Source: Liopterus haemorrhoidalis (lineage: Eukaryota > Arthropoda > Insecta > Coleoptera > Dytiscidae). From it: 64,000 nt of DNA. Where the stretch lies: positions 7,664,279 to 7,728,278 of the forward strand of contig OZ020622.1 of NCBI GenBank assembly GCA_963971575.1. The letters run 5' to 3'. The notes below the pieces were generated by a model. That model did not search any database, was not told the DNA's origin, and saw only the letters and a program-made list of their open reading frames with translations. Made by a program: the position numbers and the translations under genes. Positions 42,992 to 53,219 of the stretch are shown here, piece after piece. How positions within the stretch are numbered: the first letter of the stretch is position 1; each line of letters opens with the position of its first letter.

Positions 42992-43214
42992 TACAAATCT
43001 TTGATACTGTTTTTCTAATATTGCAAACTTGTCTAGAAGTAAACATGTTAGTAAAAGGAGGCAATTCCTACAAGATTCTGCACATTAATAAGGCAAAACA
43101 CATTCAAAATACAAACAACATTATCATGTTTCATACAAGCTGTAGTGACAGCCACGTCCTTGTTAAATAAAAACTTTTTGTATTATTCTTTGTTGTACTA
43201 GATATTTGTAGTAG

Positions 43215-43603
43215 TTTTTAGGGTTTTGTAGGTATGACCAAAAAACCCTTATACCGTCATTTTGTCGTCTGTCTGTCTGTTCGGTAAAAATTGTAGCCAA
43301 ACGGCTAAACCTAGAGAGTTGAAATTTGGCATGCTTATACAATTCTTTGACCCGCACATAAGAAAAATACTAAAACATCTAAAAAACATATCCCTCTAAA
43401 TATATAAACAAATGTGTTCACATGTGCTCATCGAAAAAAAAATTTTTTTTTTAAAATTGAATAAATCCGTAATGAACATTGATCGGAACCCAAATAGTTC
43501 AACAGGAATTTTTGAAGTTTTTCGAAAAATGTTGATTTTTTTGTCATTAATAAAAAGAATATTTTTTAAAATTTATTGTAACATCCTTGTATATTTTTTG
43601 TCC
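43215..43603 (+). mobile_element. Family B left part (B6)
   Basis: T run, AGGGTTTTGTAGGTATGACC, short (TCTG) tract, AAACGGCTAAACCTAGAGAG, to the A/T run at 43430. Then, after a deletion, GGAACCCAAATAGTTCAACA with following GGAATTTTTG. The right half is missing; family A starts directly after. Confidence 0.7.
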
Positions 43604-44065
43604 TTTTTACCGACCGCCAACATATATAAGGGAGGTATTGTGATCATACCAATTTTGACGTTTCAAGATTTCGATGGATCTCCACGAATTGAGGTCCGTA
43701 CATAATGTTTTGACTATTTTTAGCATGATGTCTGTCGGTCTGTCTGTCCGTCTGTCTGTCCGTCTGTCTGTGTACACGTGCAGAGCAAATTCGGCTGGAA
43801 GGATTTTTATAAAACTTCATATTTAAGATTCTGCCATCAATGGCACGATAAAACGAAATATTTCGAATAATTTCTGTAACAATTTTCGAAATTTTTTCCA
43901 AGTCTCAATTTTTTCATATTTATATGTAACGTTTCCATGGTCATGATAAATAATATCTCTGTTAGAAAATATTAGGTCAAGTTATTTCTACTCTTCTGTT
44001 AGAATGTAATTTATATAAGTACTTTATGATGGCGGTCGGTCCTGTGGTGGTCACAGCTGATTTTT
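43604..44065 (+). mobile_element. Family A Helentron-like element, complete (A5)
   Basis: T run, left subterminal repeat ACCGACCGCCA (43609-43619), TATATAAGGGAGGTATTGTG, (TCTG/TCCG)n at 43735-43770, ACACGTGCAGAGCAAATTCG. At the right: exact inverted repeat TGGCGGTCGGT (44030-44040), hairpin CTGTGG-TGG-TCACAG (44042-44056), CTGATTTTT. This copy defines the family. 462 bp, no protein. Confidence 0.75.
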
Positions 44066-45264
44066 AATTTTATGTTTTGCGTGTCAATATTATCGTCATT
44101 ATTTGTCAAAACTTTGTAATTTTTGACATTTTATTTACTACCTCATGAATTATAATCATTCAAAACAAAAGGTTGTTAATTGAAAATTTGAACAATTATT
44201 AAACGTCAATAAAAATGTGTTTAGTCGAGTATTTAATCAGAATCAGAGCTGTCAAAACTTTTGAAACATATCGATACACTACAAAAAATACACAAATACA
44301 CCCACATTTATACGCACACAAGCACAATAATAGCAACCAATACATACAGGATGTAACACGAAATGGGCTAAACTTTGAACCCTATTTGAAACGGTCATTC
44401 GTGACCGTCAAATTATTATTACAATGAAAAGAGCAGAAACTAAAATGCTTGTTATGCTCAAGAGTACAACAAAAATACAATTATATTAGTAAATATTTAA
44501 AAATAACAAAAATAAAAATAACTTTTTTCCATTTAGATAAAAAATAGAGGTCTCCTTTGTTTACGCCTTTTTATCCGTGTATATTTGAAAATTTGTAAAT
44601 ATTTCATTTTTGAAAAACCGTATCTCAAAATCTATAAAAGATAGAGACCTGTGGTTAAAATTTTTGAGATCCTTTGGTCCAAAAGAGTTTTAGGACTCGT
44701 TTTGAAACAAATTTCCCAAAAAAAATTTTTCACTTTTCAATTTTTTTTGCGATATTTCAAAAAATTCTAACTTAAGAACAATAAAATCTTCAAACTTCCC
44801 AAACTTCACCCCCCCCCCCCCCGTTGAGTCTTAGCTACGGTGCTACCTTACTACTGTAGACCCACACATAACCTCACAGATATGTATTACGCGCACACAG
44901 AGGTAGTAACTCACTTTGATACATTGAACCATTAATGATTTAAAATCATTTCACTATCGAGGTCATTGTAATACGCAGTCACGCGAATCTCTCATTTTAA
45001 AACATTAGCAGAATGCATGACTAGTAATGATTCACCAGAGGGGTGACAATAATTTAATTAGCCTAATTATTATATTAATATACAGCTTTATTAATAACAT
45101 TATTTTAAATATATTTGCTACTAATGTGAATATAAATTTTATAATAAAATTTGTATCAATTTCTGTAGTTAATCAACTGACGCTCAGAATTTCTGTGTTT
45201 TTAAATTATAAAAAGGATCCTAATTTTATGATCTATTAATAATTCAAATATTACCTATGAAATT
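44066..45264. other. Unassigned, with a poly-C run
   Basis: AT-rich. A run of about 16 C lies at 44809-44825. The stretch 44540-44760 has TCAAAATCTATAAAAGATAG and resembles a diverged dispersed repeat. Frames at 44215-44427 and 45027-45239 are low-complexity. Confidence 0.35.
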
Positions 45265-46165
45265 TTATATTTTTACTTATAGAAAAATCAATCATTTACC
45301 TATAGATAATTAAAAATGATCTATAGTAAATTAATAGTTGACCTATAGAAAATTATCAATTGATCTATGATAAACAACCTATAGACAGTAGTGACATCTA
45401 TTGACTAGTAGCGTTATGATAAAACATAACCTAACTAATCCGTGAATATAACCTTAAAATCAGTTATAAGCTAACAGGTTCCAAAATATTTGAATAATTC
45501 ATATATCTAGAGTTTGTTTTGTTATTAAACTAGAAGATGGGTAGCTCGCTTCGCTCGGCTTCTTCTAACCAAACCCTTACTAACCTAACCTAATCTAATA
45601 TAGTGTTTTGTCATTAAACTAGAAGATGGGTAGCTCGCTTCGCTCGGCTTCTTCTAACCAAATCCTTACTAACCTAACCTAACCTAAGATAGTGTTTTGT
45701 CATTAAACTAGAAGATGGGTAGTTCTCTTCGTTCGGCTTCTTCTAACCAAACCCTTACCAACCTAAGCTAAGATAGTGTTTTGTCATTAAACTAGAAGAT
45801 GGGTAGCTCGCTTCGCTCGGGTTCTTCTAACCAAACCCTTACTAACCAAACCTCACCTAAGATAGTGTTTTGTTATTAAACTAGAAGATGGGTAGCTTGC
45901 TTCGATCGGCTTCTTCTAACCAAACCCTTACTAACTAGCAAGAGTACTTATAGGTCAAGTATTAATTTTATAGATCAATAATTATATCAGTAGGTATATG
46001 ATTATTTCCATAGATCTATTAAATATTTGCATAGGTTGATAATTATTTTCATAGGACGATAAATATTTCTATAGCTCAATAATTAATTCCATAGATCAAA
46101 AATTAAAACCATAGATCAATTATTTAATACATAGGTAAAATATTATTTTCATAGGTCAAATATTT
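45265..46165. mobile_element. Foldback-like element with central minisatellite
   Basis: Left arm (45265-45405): repeats of ACCTATAGAAAATTA and GATCTATAGTAAATTA. Right arm (45950-46165): the inverted form CATAGATCAATAATTA and CATAGGTCAAATATT, about ten units. The centre is an 89-bp minisatellite. Arms built from short degenerate repeats in opposite orientation match foldback structure; no transposase is seen. Confidence 0.6.
45527..45935. repeat. 89-bp minisatellite, ~5 units
   Basis: Units start at 45527, 45616, 45705, 45789 and 45878 (spacing 89, 89, 84, 89). Each has AACTAGAAGATGGGTAGCTC, GCTTCGCTCGGCTTCTTC, and a tract of CCTAA-type repeats (AACCTAACCTAA) like the insect telomere repeat. 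Divergence between units is low. Confidence 0.9.
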
Positions 46166-46175
46166 TTATCCTTAT

Positions 46176-46350
46176 AAAAATTGATGTGAAGTGTGAATTT
46201 TCACACATTTCTGGGTTTTGCAGGTATTTAGTAACTGAACGATGATTATTTGGGATGCCAAAACAAATTTTATGTCAAAATATTTTTTTATGAATTTTAA
46301 TTCGAATGCCTAATACCATTATTTAAGTTTCTAAATATATGCAGTATTTT
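46176..46350 (-). mobile_element. Family B right-end fragment (B7)
   Basis: TTGATGTGAAGTGTGAATTT, the hairpin, TGGGTTTTGCAGGTAT and the block TGGGATGCCAAAACAAATTT, inverted. About 175 bp, next to the foldback-like element. Confidence 0.7.
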
Positions 46351-46464
46351 TTAGCCATTAATAAAAAAAAAACAATTAATTTCTCTCGTACGTTTCTGGC
46401 TCAGAACAATGTACAATACCTATAATTTTTTCAGATTTTTGGCCAAAATCGTGTTAGTAGAAAC

Positions 46465-46574
46465 CAGGGCTGCAAGCCAAACTGAACCGCGAACCGAAAC
46501 CGAACCGAACCGGGCAGATTTTCCGAACCGTGAACCGGAACCGGTTCGGATTTTCCTACCGGTTCGCAGCCCTG
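46465..46574. mobile_element. hAT-like MITE rich in GAACCG
   Basis: Ends CAGGGCTGCAAGCC and inverted CAGGGCTGCGAACC; the body has repeated GAACCG/CGGTTC. Flanking octamers are GTAGAAAC and ATATGCAA, not a duplication. A half copy at 47462-47533 is followed by TTGCATAT, the complement of ATATGCAA. Confidence 0.6.
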
Positions 46575-46781
46575 ATATGCAACTATTCGCCTAATAATTT
46601 ATAACCCACTTAATTTTGAGATGAAAATCTCAGTCTTTAATCCGTTCATTGTTTAAGTATTAATTTGATTCTTTTTTCACTAATTATATGTGATTTTTTG
46701 TTTATTGTTTTTTTTTTTGTGTTTGTAATCAGTGCAATAAAAAATATAAAACTTTTTCAATACACATTACTTTCTAAACTT

Positions 46782-46835
46782 GCCGGTCCGCGAATTTTTT
46801 GTAGGTCGTTTACCGGTCCGCCATGAAAATAGGAA
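46782..46835. repeat. hAT-type end scrap (GGTCCGC)
   Basis: TTGCCGGTCCGCGAATTTTT and CCGGTCCGCCATGAAAATAG resemble the internal part of the hAT end at 47555-47613. No terminus remains. Confidence 0.35.
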
Positions 46836-47075
46836 ACGCTGCTCTACTAGGTTTAACGCAATGTATTTTCAGGAAAGACACTACTTCGATGGAATTTCCA
46901 GCATTTCCACAATCAACTCGAAGATCTGGATTACGCAGATGGAAAACAGTAATCAATTCTGTCTATATGTCTGTTTATCTGCCTGCTTGTCTTGTCTGTA
47001 CGGTAGAAATCGTGGCCAAACTGCTGAACCTAGAAAGTTTAAATTTAGCTCCACAATAAATAAACAAAATCGTTA

Positions 47076-47452
47076 TTTTTAGGATTTTGTTGGTATGACT
47101 ACCAAAAAACCCGTATAACGTCACTCATGTGTCTGTCTGTATGTCTGTATGTATGTCTGTATGTCTGTCTGTCTGTCTGTACGGTAGAAAGTCTGTCTGT
47201 TTGGTAAAAATTGTAGCCAAACGGCTAAACCTAGAGAGTTGAAATTTGGCATGCTTATACAACTCTTTGACCCGCACATAGGAAAAATACTAAAACATCT
47301 AAAAAACATATCCCCCTAAAAATATAAACAAATATGTGCTCGTCGAAAAAAATATAAATTTTTTAAATTCTGAGTAAGGTATCAAATGAAAGCCCTTAGT
47401 ACGTGGATTAACGATCAAAATTTTATTTTTGCAAAATAAATTATTTTGAAAA
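47076..47452 (+). mobile_element. Family B left part (B8)
   Basis: T run, AGGATTTTGTTGGTATGACT, (TCTG/TATG) tract at 47126-47180 holding a short internal duplication (TACGGTAGAAAGTCTGTCTG), and the body to TTGCAAAATAAATTATTTTG. The right half is missing. Confidence 0.7.
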
Positions 47453-47461
47453 CCAAAACTG

Positions 47462-47533
47462 TGCAAACCGGTATTAGAAGATCTAGCCGGTTCCGGTTCG
47501 CGGTTCGGAAAATCTGCCCGGTTCGGTTCGGTT
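47462..47533 (-). repeat. Half of a GAACCG-type hAT MITE
   Basis: Inverted relative to 46465-46574: CGGTTCGCGGTTCGGAAAAT to GGTTTGCAGCCCTG. It is followed by TTGCATAT. Confidence 0.6.
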
Positions 47534-47554
47534 TGCAGCCCTGTTGCATATTAA

Positions 47555-47613
47555 AAAAAATCTCGCGGACCGGTGCCGGTCCATGGACTGGTGGTTGGGA
47601 AACATTGCAGTAG
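47555..47613 (-). repeat. hAT-type terminal scrap
   Basis: CGCGGACCGGTGCCGGTCCA then GGTTGGGAAACATTG, inverted CAATGTTTCCCAACC. This is the start of a common hAT TIR type (CAGTGTTTCYCAACC). The partner end is not found. Confidence 0.45.
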
Positions 47614-47615
47614 AG

Positions 47616-48235
47616 TATGTTAAATAGTAACGGGTATGTTCGTTCTAGCATACCTCATTGTAAAATTTATATTTTTACACATAATATTTTCTCTTACCAA
47701 AAATTTGAATTTCAATGACGTCATTCATGTAACCTTTAATGAAAACAGCATTTTCTGAAGCAAATATCTTTTCACGTCATTTTTCCTATGGCTATTGAGA
47801 GACAGTAAACTAACTCTCATGTTCTTTTTACGAAACTTAATATTCAACTTGACACTGAAAAGATTTCTTGTTGCTCTACTTTAGGCAATATAAAAACCAA
47901 TATTCAAGCTGATGTACTAAAATAACAGCAATTAAAAAACTGCTAAGATTTCATACTTAATTAAGATGGAAAATGTGTTTGTTATGATAGAAAAAAATAA
48001 GAATTACCAATAAAAGAATTGGAGATTCAAGAGTTTAATGGAAGTATCGATTGAAGACTCACGGAATCGAGGTTATTTGATATGGTAATATTATCCAACT
48101 GGCCTTTCCATCGACATTTTAAACGGAACTGCTAAAACTCTATGGTAATTTCTTAAAATAATTGTTATTACAGATGAAGAGATCAATAACAGATAAAAAA
48201 AAAATAGTCCCTTTAAACAAATATGAGTATACGTA
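47616..48235. other. Unassigned AT-rich DNA
   Basis: Nothing supported. Confidence 0.35.
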
Positions 48236-48438
48236 GTAAGTGAATGATGATTATTTGAATGCCAAAAAATTTTTGTTAAAATATTTTTTTGTTCATTTTA
48301 ATTCGAATGCCAAACAGCATTATTTAGGTTTCTAAATATGTGCACTATTTTATATATATATATATATATATAGCAGGGTTCATTAAGATATTGAAAATTG
48401 CGCCTATGGCTTCCATTGGTTGTTTTAAGTCATAAGTC
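48236..48438 (-). mobile_element. Family B internal/right fragment (B9)
   Basis: GTAAGTGAATGATGATTATT, TTTCTAAATATGTGCACTAT, a (TA)11 run at 48350-48371, and GCGCCTATGGCTTCCATTGG. The right terminal hairpin is missing. Confidence 0.65.
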
Positions 48439-48484
48439 ATAAATTGTCTCCACGAAGCTAATATCTCCATCAAGCTATCTAGAC

Positions 48485-49800
48485 CAGTGTTCCGCAACCT
48501 TTGGTGTCCATCGACCCAAAAATAATAACAAAATTATAAGGCGACCCATGTGCGTTGGAAAAAAATGATGCAAGTGCAGGACAATAATTTTATTTTATAA
48601 ACATATAATAATTTTATACTAGTACATAATAATGGCTTTTCTGCTCCTGATTCTCGTCCACCAAATTGTCTATCTTGCCTCAATTGATTTAGTTAATGTA
48701 ATCCTAAACGTTGTCTCAATGCTTTGAAGTCGATTTCTATATTTATTTTTAATTGCAGTCAGAGCAGAAAAGGCAGTTTCTGCTAAGTATTTTGTTGCAA
48801 ATAATAGTAGGAGTTGGAGTGCCTTTTTGCTTAAATTTGGGTATTCATTTTCTAATTTTATCCAAAATAGCCTTCAAAAGGATTGACCAAGTCCAAACTG
48901 CGCTTGAAGCAGTTTTTCATTTGAAAGTTCAGCTAATTCTTCTTCCACGGACGGGTCCAAAACATTATTTTCATGTGCGAGAAATGGATTTTGTACCCAC
49001 ATACTACCCAAACTGAGAGCTGCAGATGGGGGAAAGTAAGGAATGAATATTTCTTTTAATTTTAGTAAATGGCTTTGGATTATGCTACCTCTATCTGCCA
49101 GTTTATCCTCTTTTATTATTTTATCTTCAACTATTTGATGATAACATTGGAACATGTCAAATTGTGCCTTTTTCCATTCTTTTTTTCCAGATATCGATTT
49201 TTTTCATGAAACCTTCAACTTTACTATGGCACATAAATAAGTTTGTCATGGGCCCTTGAATTGACAATGATAATTCGTTTACTAATGAAAATATGTCAGC
49301 AAGATAAGCAACTTTGGCAAGCCATATATTGCTTTTGAAATATTCTGCTAGCGGTGAATTTTGATGTTTGAAAATATTTCTATTTCAATTTTCAGGTCCA
49401 AAAATCTTTTTAGTATTCTTCCTCTCGAAAGCCATCTTTTATATGAAAGAAGTAGCAAAACCTTGTGGTCAGAGCCAATTTCTTCACACAATAATGCGAA
49501 AATTCGAGTCTGAACTGCACTCTTACGAATATGATTAATTATTTTTACGCATTGATCTATCACGGTATCTAAATCTTGATTTATATTTGGATACCAACTG
49601 TTCGCGGTGAAGAATGCAATGGGTTTTGTAATATCTGAAACTTGTCCTTTTTGTTGTATAACTCCTCTGTTTTCCTACCATCGCGGCTGCACCGTCTTTT
49701 GCAATGGCTTTTCATATACATAAGTGGTCGCAAGTCACGACCCATTTTTAAATTTCCACGACCTAAAATTGGGTCGCGCCCCAATGGTTGCGGAACACTG
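48485..49800 (-). mobile_element. hAT (Buster-type) element
   Basis: Ends CAGTGTTCCGCAACC and its exact inverse GGTTGCGGAACACTG. ATCTAGAC is duplicated perfectly (48477-48484, 49801-49808), with TA in the centre as in Buster hATs. The minus strand carries the C-terminal two thirds of a ZBED5-like transposase. It is related to, but distinct from, 10041-10905. 1316 bp; the zinc finger part is deleted. Confidence 0.9.
48690..49640 (-). pseudogene. hAT transposase C-terminal part with dimerisation domain
   Basis: Frames in order on the minus strand: D-Q-C-V-K-I-I-N-H-I-R-K-S-A-V-Q-T-R-I-F (49563 down), W-L-S-R-G-R-I-L-K-R-F, then from 49155 F-Q-C-Y-H-Q-I-V-E-D and W-V-Q-N-P-F. In another phase near 48830-48700 comes the hATC block Y-P-N-L-S-K-K-A, F-A-T-K-Y-L-A-E-T-A-F-S-A-L-T-A-I-K-N-K-Y-R. 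Three or more frameshifts. Confidence 0.75.
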
Positions 49801-49904
49801 ATCTAGACGACCAATCAAATGTCAAACCCTCTTTAGAGTCAATCGCAGAGCAAGATTAGACTGGTGTTACAATTTTCAATATTGATGTGATAATGATTGG
49901 GCTA

Positions 49905-50474
49905 CAGTTTTTTTTACTGATAAGTCCAGATTTGGAATTCATCCAGATTCTCATCGAACAAGGGTATGGAGAAGATCCGGTAATTTGTAACGTTTGAGGC
50001 ACGTCCAGGAAGTTCACAGTTACAGAGGTGGTACTGATATGGCATGGGGTGAGAAAAAAGGAATTGGCGGTAGAACTGATCTCGTTTTTCCCAACAGCAC
50101 AATATTTGGGTAATATTCTTCATCCTATTTTGCGTCCATTTCGTGGTGTTGTTGGTGATCAGTTTCATCTTGCCCAGGATAATACTCGGCCATATGTTGC
50201 GTGAATTGTAACGAACTGACTGGGTAACGAAGGTATTGATGTACCATGGCCAGCACAGTCATCGGATCTAAATCCGATTGAACATGTGTGGGACATATTT
50301 AAGAGAAGAATTACTCCACATATGGATAACATCCACGATAATTTTAGATTCAGAGAGCTTCTAAGAGCTGAATGGGCACAGTTACCTCAAGAAGACATCT
50401 ATAATGTTATTTTGTCCATAAATCGCAGATATAAAACTGTGATCAACCAACATGGAGGTCATACTCACTATTAA
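49905..50474 (+). pseudogene. Tc1-like transposase, catalytic part
   Basis: Starts F-T-D-K-S-R-F-G-I-H-P-D-S (first catalytic D). Then frameshifted R-H-V-Q-E-V-H-S-Y-R-G-G, G-I-G-G-R-T-D-L-V-F-P-N-S, Q-D-N-T-R-P-Y, W-P-A-Q-S-S-D-L-N-P-I-E-H-V-W-D, and an open end (50286-50474) finishing Q-H-G-G-H-T-H-Y. The N-terminal DNA-binding half and TIRs are not found. It is a different Tc1 family from 15125 and 32638. Confidence 0.78.
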
Positions 50475-51289
50475 CATTTGTTTTTTTTTCATTTTTTACA
50501 ATTCTGTACATTAAAAAAAAATTCCAAATATTGATTATTTTTATAAATAACATTTAACTTATTTTGTTGAAAACTATTCTTTATTGAGTATTTTAATTGA
50601 TAGAATACAATAAACGTACAAAAGAAACCATACGCTATTTATTTTCATATATTTTTTTATATCCTTAGACTTTTCCGGTGTGTGTATAATATCCCCTAAC
50701 CGGAAAGTGTCAACCAAATTTTACGTTTATTTCCACCATGACAACTTATTAATTATCATTGATATACTAAATACACACTTAACAAACAACAAGGACATAA
50801 AAACAACATAATTAAAGGTTCTAAATTTAAATAATGTTAATTTGAAAATCGTCTAACATTGCTATATATAACTGCAAATATTTTTGTTCCTCCAAGATGT
50901 AAGATATCATCATATTGACCAAGTGATTAGATCGATCTATTACTTATTGGTATTGTATTGTAATTTTGGTCAGCTATAGCATTAATAATCCGTATTACAT
51001 CACTTGGTTTCCCTCTGGAATACGTGTATAGATTTGTCTACGCATCGTAGAATAACAGTGATTTTGTGGAATTTGCAAAGCAGATATGCAGAATTATACC
51101 ACGTGATGATACCATTAACTTGTCTGTCAAACGGTTGCCATATATCATGTCTAATATGATAAATCATTGACGGAGGGCCCAAAGGGCTAATAAAAATATT
51201 CTACAACTGGGAAACGTTGGGAGCAGTGATGTATTGCGAAAAAGCTAATACCGGAAATAGTTATGAATACTTTTTTCATTTGCAATTAA
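50475..51289. other. Unassigned AT-rich DNA
   Basis: The first part is probably Tc1 3' UTR. No right terminal repeat could be matched. Confidence 0.3.
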
Positions 51290-51615
51290 TAAGTCAGATT
51301 AAAATATTCTTTCCTCCAACTGTTCCTTTTTATCGTTTTCATCAATCCTTCATGTTTTAAAATATGTTTAATCCAAGTATCTCTTCTTTTCTGCAACATT
51401 CTCCACAGACTTGGTTCCTCTTCATTTGCCACAATCATTCTTCGTTCCTCACTTTATCTACCCATCGAATTTCAAAATATTCGATAACATCACATTTCGA
51501 AAGCTTCCATCCTTTTTCTGTCACTCCTAGAATCCAAATTTTACTTCCGTACAGTAAAATATTCCAAACAAAGGTCTTAAACAGTTTTTTTCTTCGGCTT
51601 TTGTTTAGTATTTAT
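51290..51615 (-). pseudogene. LINE C-terminal fragment (RTE-like)
   Basis: Minus-strand reading: L-L-K-T-F-V-W-N-I-L-L-Y-G-S-K-I-W, E-Y-F-E-I-R-W-V-D-K-V-R-N-E-E, a stop, then I-L-K-H-E-G-L. This is the post-RT segment of the LINE group found at 53220-54390. Confidence 0.65.
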
Positions 51616-51899
51616 AACTATTAAATTATAATATTTCAAAAGTAAACAATAAAATCAAAAATTAAAAATATATATTGCTACAGAAACTCACGGAAAAAGT
51701 CCACCGAATTACTAAAGTAATTAATAGAAACGGAAGAAAAAGGTATTGCTCAGTATCCTCCTCCACCGTCACACAAGCTTTCGACAATTCAAAAAAATAA
51801 AAAAGTTCTGTGCCGTTGGACTAAAATATAAAATATAGAAAATCCTACCAAATTGTGAAATCCTACTTAACATAAAGATAATTTCAAGTGAAATTCCAA

Positions 51900-52075
51900 A
51901 ATGAATACTACACATTATATCCCATCCAAGCAGGAGTCCCACAGGGAAGGGTTCTAGGTCCTATCCTGTATCTCAAGCTATCTTGTATCTATCCTCAAGC
52001 TGAAGAAGTTAAATACTTAGGATTACACTTGAACAATTAACGTGGGTATGATAAAAAATGCGCAGAATTCTATTC
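51900..52075 (+). pseudogene. Jockey-like LINE RT scrap
   Basis: Q-A-G-V-P-Q-G-R-V-L-G-P-I-L-Y (RT motif 4 region, 51928 on), then after a deletion E-E-V-K-Y-L-G-L-H-L-N-N. The catalytic Y-A-D-D part between them is deleted. Confidence 0.6.
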
Positions 52076-52079
52076 CGTA

Positions 52080-53215
52080 GTCCAAATTGGTTTTTAGATC
52101 ATTTTGTACAGTAATGGTTTATTATTATTTTTTTTTTTTTTTTTTGGCAACTTCAATTTTTTTTACATGAAATGTTACATTCCGTAAATCCAATTTAAAA
52201 CTATTCTTGTTTTCCTATTTCCTATCTTCTAAGATTGTCAATCTATTATAGTCTAATGGTTAGTCATTACAACCACCCTATCTTCTGTGACGGATGATGT
52301 TTATTATGTTAGTTTAACGTAACATTAGAAAAGGTAATATTACAACAGATTATAATCTGTTATAATAATTATTATATGATTTAGTTTACTATGGTTATTG
52401 TTCTTTATAGCACCTGAGGAAGCTAGCAATGGTTTAGCGAATCGTTGTGTTTCTAAAATACCTATACGTATTGTCCATAAAGCTGAGTGACTCTTATTCT
52501 TTCTCTTACCATAATTTTTTTCATAATTATTTTATAGTTTAGTATTATTAAGTTTAATCTATTTACATTTATGTATTTTTAGATTGGACTGACGAAATAA
52601 AAAACCGAAAACTGATTAAAAGCGCAAAAATTGTCTACAAAATGCGTTTTCAGATGTGCAAATGACCACAGAAATGGCCACAAAAGGACAGTATTTCGAA
52701 GGTAATAATTTAAATATGAAATAATTAATTATCAATAAAGTTTTATAACGTTAGTTCGCGTAGTTTTAATCGAATCTTATGTAATAAAACAAGATCTCAT
52801 CATTAAAATGGTACATCTTATATTTATTGGACGTAATAAAATTTCAAAAGAATATTAAAAAATATTTCCTCCCCATTTTGTAATCCTAAAAGATGAATCT
52901 GGGATTAGTCTTTTCAAAAATGTTTCACAACAGTTCATCTTCAATACATTCTGTTTTAATCCGTCTTCCATCTCTCAGAGTAATTGGTTCGCTCATTCAG
53001 AATCTTATTCATTATTTAATACATCTCAAGTCTTAATTTCCAACACTTTCCACAATGGAATGTTTTTAGATGTTAACAAAAGACTGTATCTTTGAATAAT
53101 GATATGAATTTTTGTTTTTGAATGTTATATAAACCAGTGAAGTACCTACACAGTTTAAGCACTCTCTTATTAGGCACTGACAGTTTGGCTTTTGTCTTTA
53201 CGCATCATTGTCCTC
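52080..53215. other. Unassigned, with a retroelement-end-like motif
   Basis: A 22-T run is near 52122-52144. At 52411-52450, CACCTGAGGAAGCTAGCAAT then TTTAGCGAATCGTTGTG resembles the conserved end of Penelope-like elements. No coding part is nearby. Confidence 0.3.
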
Positions 53216-53219
53216 ATCA

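Noticed and set aside
45527..45935. CRISPR-like repeat array, also considered at 13214-14505
   Set aside because: Units are contiguous 89-bp or ~115-bp repeats without unique spacers, in a eukaryotic transposon setting.
48350..48371. Promoter (TATA-rich)
   Set aside because: It is an 11-unit TA microsatellite inside a family B fragment.
52411..52450. Hammerhead ribozyme
   Set aside because: The segment resembles Penelope-like ends, but the conserved core is incomplete and I could not build all three stems.
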